DNA from: Bicyclus anynana
Lineage: Eukaryota; Arthropoda; Insecta; Lepidoptera; Nymphalidae
Assembly (NCBI RefSeq): GCF_947172395.1
Contig: NC_069110.1
Span: 4,340,001 to 4,404,000, forward strand
DNA length: 64,000 nucleotides
Direction of reading: 5' to 3'
Part shown: positions 54,618-64,000 of the stretch, piece by piece
How the letters are laid out: each line of letters opens with the position of its first letter
How positions within the stretch are numbered: the stretch's first letter is position 1
Translations under genes and position numbers: made by a program
Notes under the pieces: model-generated
Database searches by the model: none
The model's input: only the letters and a program-made list of their open reading frames with translations
What the model was told of the DNA's origin: nothing

Positions 54618-54855
54618 TCAATGCCGGTTTGAATTGGAGTAACAATATGTTTGAGTAACTTCCAAAAACTCTTTGTCTAACTTGTCTTCGAGCATTCGTA
54701 ATTTATGTACTCCTCTGAAACGAAAGCCATTGGCCACGCGTTCGTTTTGCAGTATATATGTTAGACAACAGTCTATTGCTAGAACGTTCACTTTGGTTTC
54801 TGAGTTCACATTTTTAGGAAGCCCGCTGGGCCCCGCCACTTTTAATACTATTTTA
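54618..54855 (-). CDS. Candidate last coding exon inside the 4.8-kb TTAA element
   Basis: On the minus strand a pyrimidine-rich acceptor (ATTTTTCAACAG, ending at 54856) opens an 78-codon reading frame, KIVLKVAGPSGLPKNV through TYCYSNSNRH and a stop at 54618. Amino-acid composition looks protein-like (DKLDKEFLEV, CCLTYILQNE) but no family was recognised. No upstream exon was identified. Either a captured host exon, a remnant of the element's own protein, or chance. Confidence 0.35.
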
Positions 54856-55166
54856 ACTGTTGAAAAATAACTACAAAGAAAATATTATTACATGCAAGTA
54901 CGAAAACATTTGCAAAAAAGCAAGACTTTCAAACACATGAAGTAGTGATCCGAACGGAAAAACCGTTAAAATAATGATCACGTACTATTTTCAAATGAAA
55001 TTTGAAATTTTTACACAATTTAACGTTAATTACATTAACGTTGTATGTTACAACGTAATAATTACAACGTAATAAAATATAAAGTACTCACAGCGAATTC
55101 ACTTCACTTATTACACTTTATCTTGCAATGTCGGGTACCAACTGATTGCAAGATGTTGCTTCGACG
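54856..55166. other. Noncoding right part of the 4.8-kb element
   Basis: AT-rich with short ACGT-containing inverted repeats (TTAACGTTAATTACATTAAC near 55021). Confidence 0.5.
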
Positions 55167-55349
55167 GTAAACAAAACGCCAATGAGCTAAAGTCGCGCTC
55201 AGCGATTTACGAAACTTCCCGAGCCCGACACCGCCAGGTGGCGCCACATAGCCAGACGTGACGTCAATAAAAGTACGAAAACTGGTATGAAATCGACGGA
55301 AACGGAAATGCTACTCTCAATATAAAAGCTTCCAGTTACGGTCAATATT

Positions 55350-55649
55350 TTAATGTGACATTTTTTAATATATGAGCTATAAACATAAACGCACAAATAA
55401 CAAAGATATTAGTAATTTTGTTTGAACGCACATACAAATCTAAAGATCATAACATTACCTAGGACGTCATTAGTTCGTGCCATTTTGTATGGGGCGTTTT
55501 TCAGGGATCCGCGGCAGCGCCGCAAATCTGACTCTTTAAATCCCTGTAGCTCCGAAAGTAATGATCGCAGATACCCTGTTACTTTTACAAAATTGCTTTA
55601 CTATTAGCATACTCTTAATTTATATACAATTTAAAAAACCGTCATCATC
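55350..55649 (+). mobile_element. MITE-D, right half (split by the TTAA elements)
   Basis: Resumes at TTAATGTGACATTTTTTAAT and ends with GTCATCATCCC. Together with 50006-50207 it makes a complete element of about 500 bp. Confidence 0.88.
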
Positions 55650-56065
55650 CCTATTGCATTTCAATTTAAAAAGCCCTACAAAATCAACGCCGATGTATCG
55701 TGGAAAACGTATAGCACCAATTTGCAATAAATTATCTTAAAACTGTACCGCAAGATACGATTTGGCTTTAAATGGAGTTTTAAAGGAATTCGAAATGTAC
55801 ATCGTTTTGTAATTTTAATGTGCAATTTCACTGGTAGCCATGTTTCCGTTACATTTACGAGTTTACGACCATACCTGGTTGTTATCCTTGGAATCGAGGA
55901 TTTTGTTTACCAATTACGTAGTATACCTACTGACGGTAGAAATAAGTTCAGATTTATATGATAAGTACTTTATTTGCTTTGATATTTTTCTTATTCATCC
56001 TTCGCAGCTGCCATTTTTAACCTAAGAGTTAATGGGGTCAAATAAAACAGTTCTAAATCTTTTTG
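55650..56065. other. Spacer
   Basis: Nothing recognised. Confidence 0.55.
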
Positions 56066-56352
56066 ACGGCCTCCGTGGCGCAGTGGTATGCGCGGTGGAT
56101 TTATAAGACGGAGGTTCTGGGTTCGATCCCCGGCTGGGCAGACTGAGATTTTCTTAATTTGTCCAGGTCTGGCTGGTGGGAGGATTCGGCCGTGGCTAGT
56201 TACCACCCTACCGGCAAAGACGTACCGCCAAGCGATTTAGCTTTCCGGTACGATGCCGTGTAGAAACCGAAAGGGGTGTGGATTTTCATCCTCCTCCTAA
56301 CAAGTTAGACCGCTTCCATCTTAGACTGCATCATCACTTGTAAAGAATTTAA
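56066..56352 (+). mobile_element. SINE-C, full length
   Basis: Intact tRNA-like head GGCCTCCGTGGCGCAGTGG with A box and B box (GGTTCGATCCCC), body with GGTGGGAGGATTCGGCCGTG, CCGAAAGGGGTGTGGATTTT and ATCATCACTTG, poly-A tail. Confidence 0.9.
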
Positions 56353-56444
56353 AAAAAAAAGCAATCTTGTGAAGCTCCCATGCTAGTTACTCACCATCCA
56401 ATAAATTAACATGATTGCAGTGCGTATATATATTTTCTGTGGCA

Positions 56445-56625
56445 GCGCTGTGTCCATCGGCTGATATGATGATGATGATGAATACCTACTTTTAATCAAG
56501 AGAATTAAACTTATTTAGCGGGTTGCAGGGAGCCTCTGGATGCTGGCGACTTGAAAGCGTTGTGTTTGGAAGTCCATGCAAGAGGCCTATATCCAGTAGT
56601 GGACGTCCATCAGCTGATAATGAGG
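56445..56625 (+). mobile_element. RTE-type LINE 3' ends (two pieces)
   Basis: First piece 56445-56482 is the terminal TGTCCATCGGCTGATATGAT plus a GATGAT tail; the second, 56530-56625, contains GTCCATGCAAGAGGCCTAT as at 1.2 kb. Both are only the extreme 3' end. Confidence 0.6.
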
Positions 56626-56987
56626 ATTATGAAAGTTATTTAGGCATAAAAAATTTCAAGGTCCATTAGCTGCGTACAATTTAACTATTCGATAGTTTAA
56701 CCATGCGGGCGGAACTAACTTATGTTATTCCGTGCGTTGATAAAGCTTATCAGCTTGACTTAACCAATAACAAGGTTGAGGCACTGTGCCTACGTAATTG
56801 TACGTGGAGTCTTTTAAAGGTAGACGATACAATAAGAACATACTTCAATTAAAATCAAAGAGTATATAAATATAATGAATTGCAAAATAATTATAACAAA
56901 ATCTTATATATGTTTTTTGTACAATAATAAATAAATCAATAAAGTTATTTTTGAAGGAAACGTTTTAACATTCAAACTAAGACTGCA
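56626..56987. other. AT-rich spacer
   Basis: Nothing recognised. Confidence 0.55.
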
Positions 56988-57213
56988 TCATTAATTGATA
57001 CATCATTAACGACCCCTTATTCGGCTCACTGTTGATTTTGAGAGGAGACCCATCTCCTCTCAAAATGAGAGGGGTTAGGCCCATGTGCCTAGTGCTTAGT
57101 GCTTGGTCCAGCGCGGGGCCAAATGCAGATTGGCAGACTTCACATACGTAGATAATTAAGAAATTTCTCATATATGCTGGTTTCTTCACGATGTTTTTCC
57201 TTCACCGTCTGTC
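56988..57213 (-). mobile_element. SINE-A 3' two-thirds, rearranged
   Basis: Reverse complement of the body with an internal insertion/duplication (GAGAGGAGACCCATCTCCTC region). Confidence 0.75.
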
Positions 57214-57224
57214 ATCATCGTCAT

Positions 57225-57382
57225 CTATTTATTTGTTTATAACTCAAGAACGGCTGAACTGATTCGGCTGAAAATTGGTTATAAAAAAATAGCTTAGAAC
57301 CAGGAGATGGCTATAGGGTAGGTAGGGTAGGATAGGGGTAGTGTAGGGTTTCACACGGACGAAGTCGCGGGCGTCCGCTAGT
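57225..57382 (+). mobile_element. Hel-2/Hel-3 type Helitron
   Basis: TCTATTTATTTG start, AACTCAAGAACGGCTGAAC, TAGGG array, and a Hel-3-like 3' end (CGAAGTCGCGGGCGTCCGCTAG). The 3' end of one family on the body of another. Confidence 0.75.
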
Positions 57383-57867
57383 AAAAACATAAATGTACAA
57401 AAGGAGCCAAGTTCGATGCCATTCGGATTTTGAAGTGGTTTGAGTCAAAAGATGCCAAGACAGATAGCTGTTGCTACCTAATACAATAAATGTAGAACGT
57501 TCCAATTTTATTTAGCGTAATCTTTGTTACATTTTTGAATAAATATATTATAATTAATCGCATCGCCATCTAAACTTTCACAGTAAACACTAATTAGCAA
57601 ATTGTATTTATGTAGGAGGTATAAATGCTTACCTTGTTTGCGTAAATGGCCCTTAAGCAGCGATGCGTCATTTATGCAATGTTTTTGTAATAGGCGAAAC
57701 TTGTTTAACAGATTAAAACCGGAATGTAAAACATGATTTGGGATATAGATATTTTTGGATAGGAACAGAGTAGGTATACTTAGACTTTATTGATATTTAA
57801 AATGTTGTGTAAACTCATTTTGTTGATACCTAATTATTGGCAGTGGCGTTTATTTCATACATGCAAT
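57383..57867. other. AT-rich spacer
   Basis: Nothing recognised. Confidence 0.55.
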
Positions 57868-58016
57868 AATGCACCTCCAACTTTTCAGTTGTGTGCATAT
57901 TAAGACAATTATATATCACGTGTCTCAAACGGTGAAGGAAAACATCGTGAGGAAACCTGCACACAAGAGAATTTTTTAATTCTCTGCGTGTGTGAAGTCT
58001 GCCGATTCGCATTGGG
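57868..58016 (+). mobile_element. SINE-A middle fragment
   Basis: From GCACCTCCAACTTTTCAG to CGCATTGGGT. It meets an inverted SINE-A copy immediately downstream. Confidence 0.8.
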
Positions 58017-58328
58017 TGGCCAATAGTCCACCACCCATATAGGGCTCACTGCTGAGCTCGAGTCTCCTCTCAGAATGAGAGGGGTTAGGCCAATAGTCCA
58101 CCACGCTGGCTCAATGCGGATTGGCAGACTTTACACACTCAGAGAAATGAGAAATTCTCTGGTGTGTAGGTTTCCTCACGATGTTTTTCTTCACCGTTAG
58201 AGACACGTGATATTTAATTTCTTAAAATGCACACAACTGAAAGTTGGAGGTGCATGCTCCAGATCGGATTCGAACCCTCACCCTCCGGCACCGGAGGCAG
58301 AGGTCATATTCACTGGGCTATCACGTGT
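58017..58328 (-). mobile_element. SINE-A, near full length, inverted relative to its neighbour
   Basis: Complete body with the head's mutated A and B boxes at the right edge (TCGAACCCTCACC...). Confidence 0.85.
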
Positions 58329-58699
58329 CATCACGCCTTTTACATATCAATAGAGAAATGTCTTGTTGATTCCTCGTAACAAATTGTTTATCAAATTATA
58401 TTCACTCTTACGACAACAATAAAATCAATTGGCGCGTACAGTTGGTTTATATTGTCATGCACATCTATAAAAATATTCACGCTTTTTAAGCAGCGTTTGT
58501 TCCGTAACGCAGCACCAGTCTGATTACGTAGGTAGATATTCTATAAAGGTATTAATTACTTTATTTATACTAAAAACCAAATCAAACAATAAATTAAACA
58601 TAATTTGTGTTATAGTTATTTTCGTTCTTATAATCGGAAATTTTTCGAAAGCCTGAAAGAAGCGCCAGTGACGGAAAATTTGAGTATCATATCATCATT
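58329..58699. other. AT-rich spacer
   Basis: Nothing recognised. Confidence 0.55.
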
Positions 58700-58908
58700 T
58701 TAAGAAATTAAATACGTGTCTCAAACGGTGAAGAATAACATCGTGAGGAAACCTGCATACCAGAGAATTTTCATAATTCTCAGTGTGTGTGAAGTCTGCC
58801 AATCCGCATTGGGCCAGCGTGGTAGACTATTGGCTTAACCCCTCTCATTCTGAGAGGTGACTCGAGCTCAGCAGTGAACTAAATATGGGTTGACAATGAT
58901 GATGATAT
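58700..58908 (+). mobile_element. SINE-A 3' two-thirds
   Basis: From TTTTAAGAAATTAAATACG to GGGTTGACAATGATGATGAT. Confidence 0.85.
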
Positions 58909-59477
58909 GATCATGGTATGATTATGTAATTTGGTGAAATGAAAATCACTTATCAAGAAGAATGTGAAAATTACAAATGGAAATAAACAAAAGGAGGACT
59001 AAAGATGGGATGGTTGGAGTGTGTATAAGAAGGTTTGTGTATAAAATGAGTTAGATATATTGATGAATTGACGAAGGACAGCTGAATGGATAACGATGAC
59101 ACTTGTGCCGGGCCCACTTCCATTTGGGTTTAAAATATTTATTATTTCACTAAGAATTCAATCATTCACTTATGTGAAACTTACAGGCTAGTACATTTCA
59201 GTTTGAGCGTACAAGAATAGTAAAAAGTAGTAATAATAGTAGTGCTAACAAATAAACTATAAACAATAATATAATAACAAATATACAATAAGAATTATAA
59301 CGTGATAAACACAAAAATTTATATTTCAATATTTCAATAACTATTTGTAGGTAGTCATTGAAAACAAATACCAACAGCGGCCGGTCGACATTACATTTAC
59401 TCAAGCCGCTGATGTATTGCACAGAAAAGTTAGAGAGTAATGTGCGACTAGATGCCATGACATAAGGATCCTTGTCC
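58909..59477. other. AT-rich spacer
   Basis: A 93-codon minus-strand ORF (59198-59479) is AT-rich and hydrophobic, with no family resemblance. Confidence 0.5.
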
Positions 59478-59860
59478 AATCATCATCATCATCATCATAT
59501 CAGCCGATAGACGCCCACTGCAAAACATAGGCCTTTAGTAGGGACTTCCAAACATCACGATCTTGAGCCGCCTGCATCCAGCGAATCCCTTCGACTCACT
59601 TGTTGTCGTCACACCTGGTGGGGGATTAAGCAACACTGCGTTTTAATGCGGAGTCGCCATTCCAGCATCTTGGGATAGCGGCCATCGGCTCTTCGAACTA
59701 TGTGGCCTGCTCATTGCCACTTCAGCTTCGTGACTCGTTGAGCTATGTCAGTGACTTTGGTTCGTCTGCGGATCTCCTCATTCCTGATTCGATCACACAG
59801 AGAAACTCCAAGCATAGCTCGCTCGCTGAGTGACTTTGAGCCTTCTAATATTCATATCTG
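59478..59860 (-). mobile_element. RTE-type LINE 3' fragment
   Basis: ATCATCATCATCATCATATC tail then about 350 bases parallel to 31736-32088, coding frame broken in several places. Confidence 0.75.
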
Positions 59861-60116
59861 ATGTTTCTATATAGATCTATGTTTCTACCATAAGAATTCT
59901 TATAAACACGCTCACTGTTTTCCAAAGTCCAATGTTGTTATACCGGACCGAACAATTCAAATGCATCGCACCACGCGACTGTTTATGTCCACTTACGTAA
60001 CTTGTTGGGACTTGTGTACAATACTATTGTTATATACGCATTTTTATAACTTTTCAAAATAATTCGTCGTCAATAGTATTTTATGTTTAATTAATACACA
60101 GTTTATTTAATATTCC

Positions 60117-60398
60117 ATGGATGACTGCAGGATGGGTCGCCAGGATTTGATTCTAGCTGTAAGACTTCGCTGCGGACATATTGCATTAAATAGATTTGCG
60201 TACACGATTAAAAAAGTACCCTCACCAAATTGCCCAGACTACAGTGTGCCCGAGGACGTTTACCATATCTTAGTGGAATGTGTCCGAAGTGAAGTACACT
60301 TTAAAGAGTTTGCTTTGATAAATGTTGTTTTAGGAAGCCCTGCCAGCAAAAACGCAAGATTTTTGTACAAAATGGTAAAAGATAATTTACTTAGATAA
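60117..60398 (+). pseudogene. LINE ORF2 C-terminal fragment with zinc-knuckle-like pattern
   Basis: 93 codons ending at a stop: MGRQDLILAVRLRCGHIALNRF, then PNCPDYSVPEDVYHILVEC. The RLRxGH...CPxC...ED-x-H-I-L-x-EC pattern is typical of the extreme C-terminus of Jockey/I-type LINE proteins (here one Cys is Tyr). Followed by a short 3' tail ending AATAAAAAATAATAAAAG. Confidence 0.6.
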
Positions 60399-60489
60399 TA
60401 TTAATTAGTCTTAAGATAGTTTTTACGGGAGCTACATAGTCACTTTAGTGACTAAGCTCTTTAAAAGAGAATAAAAAATAATAAAAGTT

Positions 60490-60620
60490 TATTTAAAAAT
60501 AATATTACAACTACCTACTTAAATTGACTACCTAAATCTATTATATTAACTACATATTATAAAAATAAAAGAAAAGGAGGCAAATATACTTTCAAATTAT
60601 ATCTATAGACTGGCGTCGTA
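60490..60620 (-). mobile_element. 3'-end fragment of the FAVETLGPWG-type retroelement
   Basis: Matches 62215-62350 along its length (shared ACTACATATTATAAAAAT and AAATTATATCTA segments) and ends with the same TCTACGACGCC coding tail near 60610. A second, 5'-truncated copy. Confidence 0.55.
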
Positions 60621-60804
60621 GAAATAATCTTGTTTTGATAGTCTTATATTGTTTCTGATTTATATTACCTAGCAACATGGCAACTGTCTGCAAACTCAGC
60701 CTTATGCTATGCATAGTGTACAGCGCTGGTTTTCAGTTCTGCAGCAAATGATTGACAATCGCGCTTTTATCTATAGGGTATATACGATACCCTAAAAACA
60801 ACCT

Positions 60805-61033
60805 TTTTTGGCTGGTGGGAGGCTTCGGCCGTGGCTAGTTACAGTCAAACAAAGACGTACCGCCAAGAGATTTAGCGTTCCGGTATAATGTCGTGTAGAA
60901 ACCGAAAGGGGTATGGATTTTCATCCTCCTCATAACAAGTTAGTTCGCCTCCATCGTAGATTGCATTATCACTTACCATCAGGTGAGATTGTAGTCAAGG
61001 GCTAACTTGTAATGAATAAAAAAAAAAAAAACA
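60805..61033 (+). mobile_element. SINE-C body with poly-A tail
   Basis: GGCTGGTGGGAGGCTTCGGC through CTAACTTGTAATGAAT and an A run. The head is missing. Confidence 0.85.
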
Positions 61034-61838
61034 ATCTGTACTAGAGCCAAAGTCCGAAAATACTCGATGTAAACAAACCACTAATTACCAGATCAGGAGT
61101 AAAAATTTGACCAGGATTGTCAAATTTTTACTCTTTTATAACAGTTAATAGTTAACTACATGAATATAATACCAGCCTGTCTTATTTATTTCAAGCATTT
61201 AATTAGTTTGCACTACTTTGTATAATTATTGAAAATTAAAAAAAATATTAAAAAAAAATTGAAGTTTCCAATTGGTTGTTGACACTTGCTTGCACCTGAT
61301 TGGTGGTACTCATCGAGTTTGGCTCTACAATAGTTTTTTGTAGGACAATAACCTTTCACCCTTTTAAAAAGTCCAACAACGTGTGAAGTAGCCTTAGCAT
61401 GTAGATTTTCGTCACGTCGCGAGTTCGTGTCGGTTGTGCTTTATCTACTTGTATTAGATCCGGTACTTGATTCGTATTTACGGCGCGTCGTGGACATTAG
61501 GCGACGGAACCTATACGACGCTGTGTGTACGTAACTTTTTACAAAATATTGTATAAAAAACGTAACGTCATTATGGCAATGATTTTTTATTTTATAGATA
61601 TGTTACGTGCCTAATCACCGCAAAAAGTGTTCCGAATTTAGCGACTCCACTGAGCGCACACGTGTACAATAAAAAACTTTTTGTTGTTTTATAAGCGATG
61701 ATATTAAATCAAGACAATTATGCACATTTGTCAGTTTTGATGCGCTAGTGCCTAGTAGTGTCTCGTATAATATATCATTGCATTATGGCCTAAGATCCGA
61801 TATTGAAATATATACCCTCATCTGTTATCTATTAATGA
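61034..61838. other. Spacer
   Basis: Includes a partial copy of the 24.8/35.4-kb repeat at 61680-61770; otherwise nothing. Confidence 0.45.
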
Positions 61839-61984
61839 CCAGCGGACGCCCGCGACTTCGTCCGCGTGGATTCAGTTTTTCACAAATCCCGCGGGAACCA
61901 TGGATTTTTCCGGGATGAAAAGTAGCCTATGTGTTACTCCAGAGTAAAATCTATTTCCATTCCAAATTTCAGCCAAATCGCTAA
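61839..61984 (-). mobile_element. Hel-3, 3' half
   Basis: CCAGCGGACGCCCGCGAC to TTTCAGCCAAATCG, then joined to SINE-C. Confidence 0.8.
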
Positions 61985-62165
61985 AGACCGACAAAGACGT
62001 ACCAAGCGATTTAGCGTTCCGGTACGATGTCGTGTAGAAACCGAAAGGGGTGTGGATTTTCCTCCTCCTAACAAATTAGCCCGCTTCCATCTTAGATTGC
62101 ATCATCACTTACCATCAGGTGATATTGTAGTCAAGGGCTAACTTGTAAAGAATAAAAAGAAAAGT
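61985..62165 (+). mobile_element. SINE-C 3' part fused to a Hel-3 end
   Basis: Starts ACCGACAAAGACGTACC directly after a Hel-3 segment and ends with AAGAATAAAAAGAAAAG. The join is abrupt. Confidence 0.8.
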
Positions 62166-62339
62166 TTCTGAGTTGCAGTTCATCCAGTATATTCGTAGAT
62201 CTCGCTTTCTTTATCATAATATACTCTTAGATAAAGTTTTACAATAATATAAAAACTACGTACCTAAATATCTATAACTACATATTATAAAAATTAAAAA
62301 GAAAATATACTAAATTTAAATTATATCTAAAGGCTCAGG

Positions 62340-62609
62340 CGTCGTAGAATTCGTCCGAATCGACGATCATAGGTAAAGTGCCCAGAAGGCTGGCAGTATT
62401 GCCACGTTGTATGGCAATACTAATTCTTGGCCTAAATACAGGCCAGCCTTCTGGTCACGGGAGGTGTCGATTAAACGCTTTGCAATTTCTTTGTAAAGAA
62501 AGCGTGTACTCGGACCCCACGGTCCTAGTGTTTCGACCGCAAACGGTTCAAATGTGATTAGATTATTTTCACTTTGGAATTCAAAAAGTGTCATAGTCAT
62601 TATTATCAC
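62340..62609 (-). pseudogene. Retroelement protein C-terminus (FAVETLGPWG type), one frameshift
   Basis: Minus strand reads EPFAVETLGPWGPSTRFLYKE..KAGLYLGQ; a one-base frameshift near 62425 then continues as RISIAIQRGNTASLLGTLP to EFYDA and a stop. I recall this as a conserved C-terminal module following reverse transcriptases of some insect and other animal retroelements; the class is not certain. The 3' UTR follows at 62345-62215 and is repeated at 60490-60620. Confidence 0.6.
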
Positions 62610-62846
62610 ATAATAAGAACTAATGAAAGCCTACTTACGGTTGCAAAATGGAAAGTGCAATAAAAAGTACCACTATAATATCACATTTTTTGCTCGAGGG
62701 TATTCTTTGAAATGAAACGTCTGTTCAATGAAGCGTTTCATACCAAATTACATCTAAGTAGCCGTGGACCAATTTAATTGTGATAAATGTTATGGTATTA
62801 ACGTAAATATTTTGTAAACAACATAATTATTTTCCAAACTATTTCA

Positions 62847-62902
62847 TAGCCGTGATAGCCTAGTGGATATGACCTCTGTCTAAGATTCCGGAGGATATGA
62901 TT
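62847..62902 (+). mobile_element. SINE-A head only
   Basis: AGCCGTGATAGCCTAGTGG and GATTCCGGAGG, then ends before the B box. 3' truncation is unusual for a SINE and points to later deletion. Confidence 0.65.
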
Positions 62903-62941
62903 ATATGTATATATTATAATAGCTATATCTAGAGTTAGACC

Positions 62942-63210
62942 AGTGATTCCCAAAGTGGTCTATATCGACCCCTAGGGTTCTATGACAACCTGCAAGGGGT
63001 CTATGTCAGCGAAAAAACACATGCGCTGATAGTACTTATTTGATAATATCAAAACATGTACATTATTTATATATGTTTATAAAATTGTGTAAGTTGTACG
63101 ATGTTGGTACTCGCTTAGTGGTCACAATACATTTTGAACTTGTAAAAACCTGAGAAAAGAAAACCTTTACTTTAAGTTTTTAACACTAAACTTCACTACG
63201 GTTCGGGTTT
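62942..63210 (+). mobile_element. hAT-like element terminus (one end)
   Basis: CAGTGATTCCCAAAGTGG is a typical hAT TIR. The partner end is not found before the window stops, so the element is truncated or runs on. Confidence 0.55.
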
Positions 63211-64000
63211 AGTCCATTGATTAATAATAATAAAAGAGATGGCCAGTCTAGACATCAAAAATTTAAAATGTCCATTAACTGTTTATAAACCAGTCCTGGC
63301 GGTATTTCGTTATAAGCTGATCACACATCTACATTTGCATCGGTGTGAAACCGCAGAGGTTTTCTTTTATTTTAAATAAAAAAATGCATTTATATATCAA
63401 TAATTAAATTTTCGTGTGCTATGTAAACGTACTCCAATAATTATCCAATCCAATTATCGTATTAAATTATTAATCATTGCTTCTCATCAAGCATGATCCA
63501 TAGCATTTCTTTCAACTAACAAAAAAGTTTAATCCCTTACAAGTTTATTCATAAATTATTATTTGTTCAACAAGTGAGCAAAGTTTGAATTTGTTCGTCG
63601 AGTGCCGAGTTTGAATCCCGAACAAGCTAAGGATTCTAAGTTAGAATTCTGAGCGTAATGAGGGATTCAAAGGCACAAGAGACAAATACTTTGCTCTCGT
63701 GTGATACATACCACTTTTCACCTCAATAGCGAAAAAATACAAGATGTGTAATCTGTATTTATGTAAAAGGCGCTTCACTATGGACAAAACAAAAGCAGTC
63801 GAATATTTTTATTTCACTGAGTGAGCAAACACGACTTTTCTTCACTGGTTCCGTAGAGCAAACACATCATTTTTGAGTTAGAGAGGTGCAAAAGTTTTTT
63901 TTCAGACGTTTACAGACCATTTAAATGCCTGATTAATGAATCATCTCAATTTTGAAAATAAACATTAAAGGTCTTCAACAAGTTAATGATCTGTAAAGTC
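63211..64000. other. AT-rich spacer to the window end
   Basis: Nothing recognised; may be the interior of the hAT-like element. Confidence 0.45.

Larger units (their letters stand above)
50505..55349. mobile_element. 4,845-bp TTAA-flanked DNA transposon with perfect 36-bp TIRs
   Basis: Left TIR 50505-50540 and right TIR 55314-55349 are identical over 36 bases (AATATTGACCGTAACTGG...), and TTAA lies on both sides (50501-50504, 55350-55353), the signature of the piggyBac superfamily. No transposase-length ORF is present, so it depends on an enzyme encoded elsewhere or is not piggyBac. Cargo: a MITE-E copy at 53527, a hairpin-motif array at 53730-54560 and a candidate exon at 54618-54855. The element and its small relative at 50208 occupy a MITE-D copy whose halves lie outside. 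Confidence 0.85.

Noticed and set aside
50505..55349. LTR retrotransposon or endogenous virus
   Set aside because: Ends are inverted, not direct; no LTR, primer-binding site, gag, pol or env motif seen.
56066..56140. Possible functional tRNA gene
   Set aside because: The head has Pol III boxes but continues into the SINE-C body shared with four other copies.
1..64000. CRISPR arrays, bacterial operons or phage
   Set aside because: Introns, SINEs, Helitrons and an insulin-like gene show eukaryotic DNA; the regular repeats (46.5 and 53.7 kb) lack CRISPR repeat-spacer structure.

Overview
The window looks like a stretch of a lepidopteran (moth or butterfly) nuclear genome. It is AT-rich, its genes have introns with GT/AG sites, and most of the DNA is dense, nested repeats of types typical of Lepidoptera: Helitron-like elements with TC...CTAG ends, tRNA-derived SINEs, RTE and CR1/Jockey-like LINE fragments, and many short terminal-inverted-repeat (TIR) elements. 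A bombyxin-type insulin-like peptide gene and a large-family CRAL-TRIO gene support this. The species cannot be named from the sequence.

Genes. (1) 2003-7510, minus strand: a complete six-coding-exon CRAL-TRIO (alpha-tocopherol-transfer/clavesin-like) lipid-carrier gene encoding 337 residues, with all splice junctions in frame. (2) 28840-29310, minus strand: an intronless insulin-like peptide precursor with a TATA box, signal peptide, B chain, a very acidic C-peptide, A chain and a poly(A) signal. (3) 38367-38564, plus strand: a likely first coding exon of an unrecognised gene. (4) 54618-54855, minus strand: a weak candidate last exon inside a transposon. All other long ORFs are retroelement remnants or chance readings through repeats.

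Layout. 0-9 kb holds the CRAL-TRIO gene, with Helitrons, a SINE and LINE debris in its introns and a 5'-truncated LINE (ORF 7567-8835) just upstream of its first coding exon. 9-28 kb is a repeat field of Helitrons, SINEs and several MITE families, including two TTAA-flanked elements. 28-30 kb is the insulin-like gene. 30-38 kb is SINE/RTE/MITE clusters. 38-50 kb has the orphan first exon, more SINE/RTE copies, a perfect palindrome (44.0 kb) and a 55-bp minisatellite (46.5-46.9 kb). 50.2-55.35 kb is a nested set of TTAA-flanked elements inside a MITE; the larger is 4,845 bp with perfect 36-bp TIRs and carries an odd array of GC-rich hairpin motifs. 55.6-64 kb is SINEs, RTE and other retroelement ends, and a hAT-like terminus.

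Working names used below: SINE-A (tRNA-like head, TGATGA tail), SINE-B (Met-tRNA-like head), SINE-C (tRNA-like head, poly-A tail); Hel-1, Hel-2 and Hel-3 are three Helitron-like families (Hel-2 carries TAGGG-rich arrays); MITE-D, E, I, J, K, L, N, O, Q and R are TIR families defined here by comparing copies or ends within the window. Nothing was searched against a database; repeat ends are accurate to a few bases where a terminus is named and approximate elsewhere.
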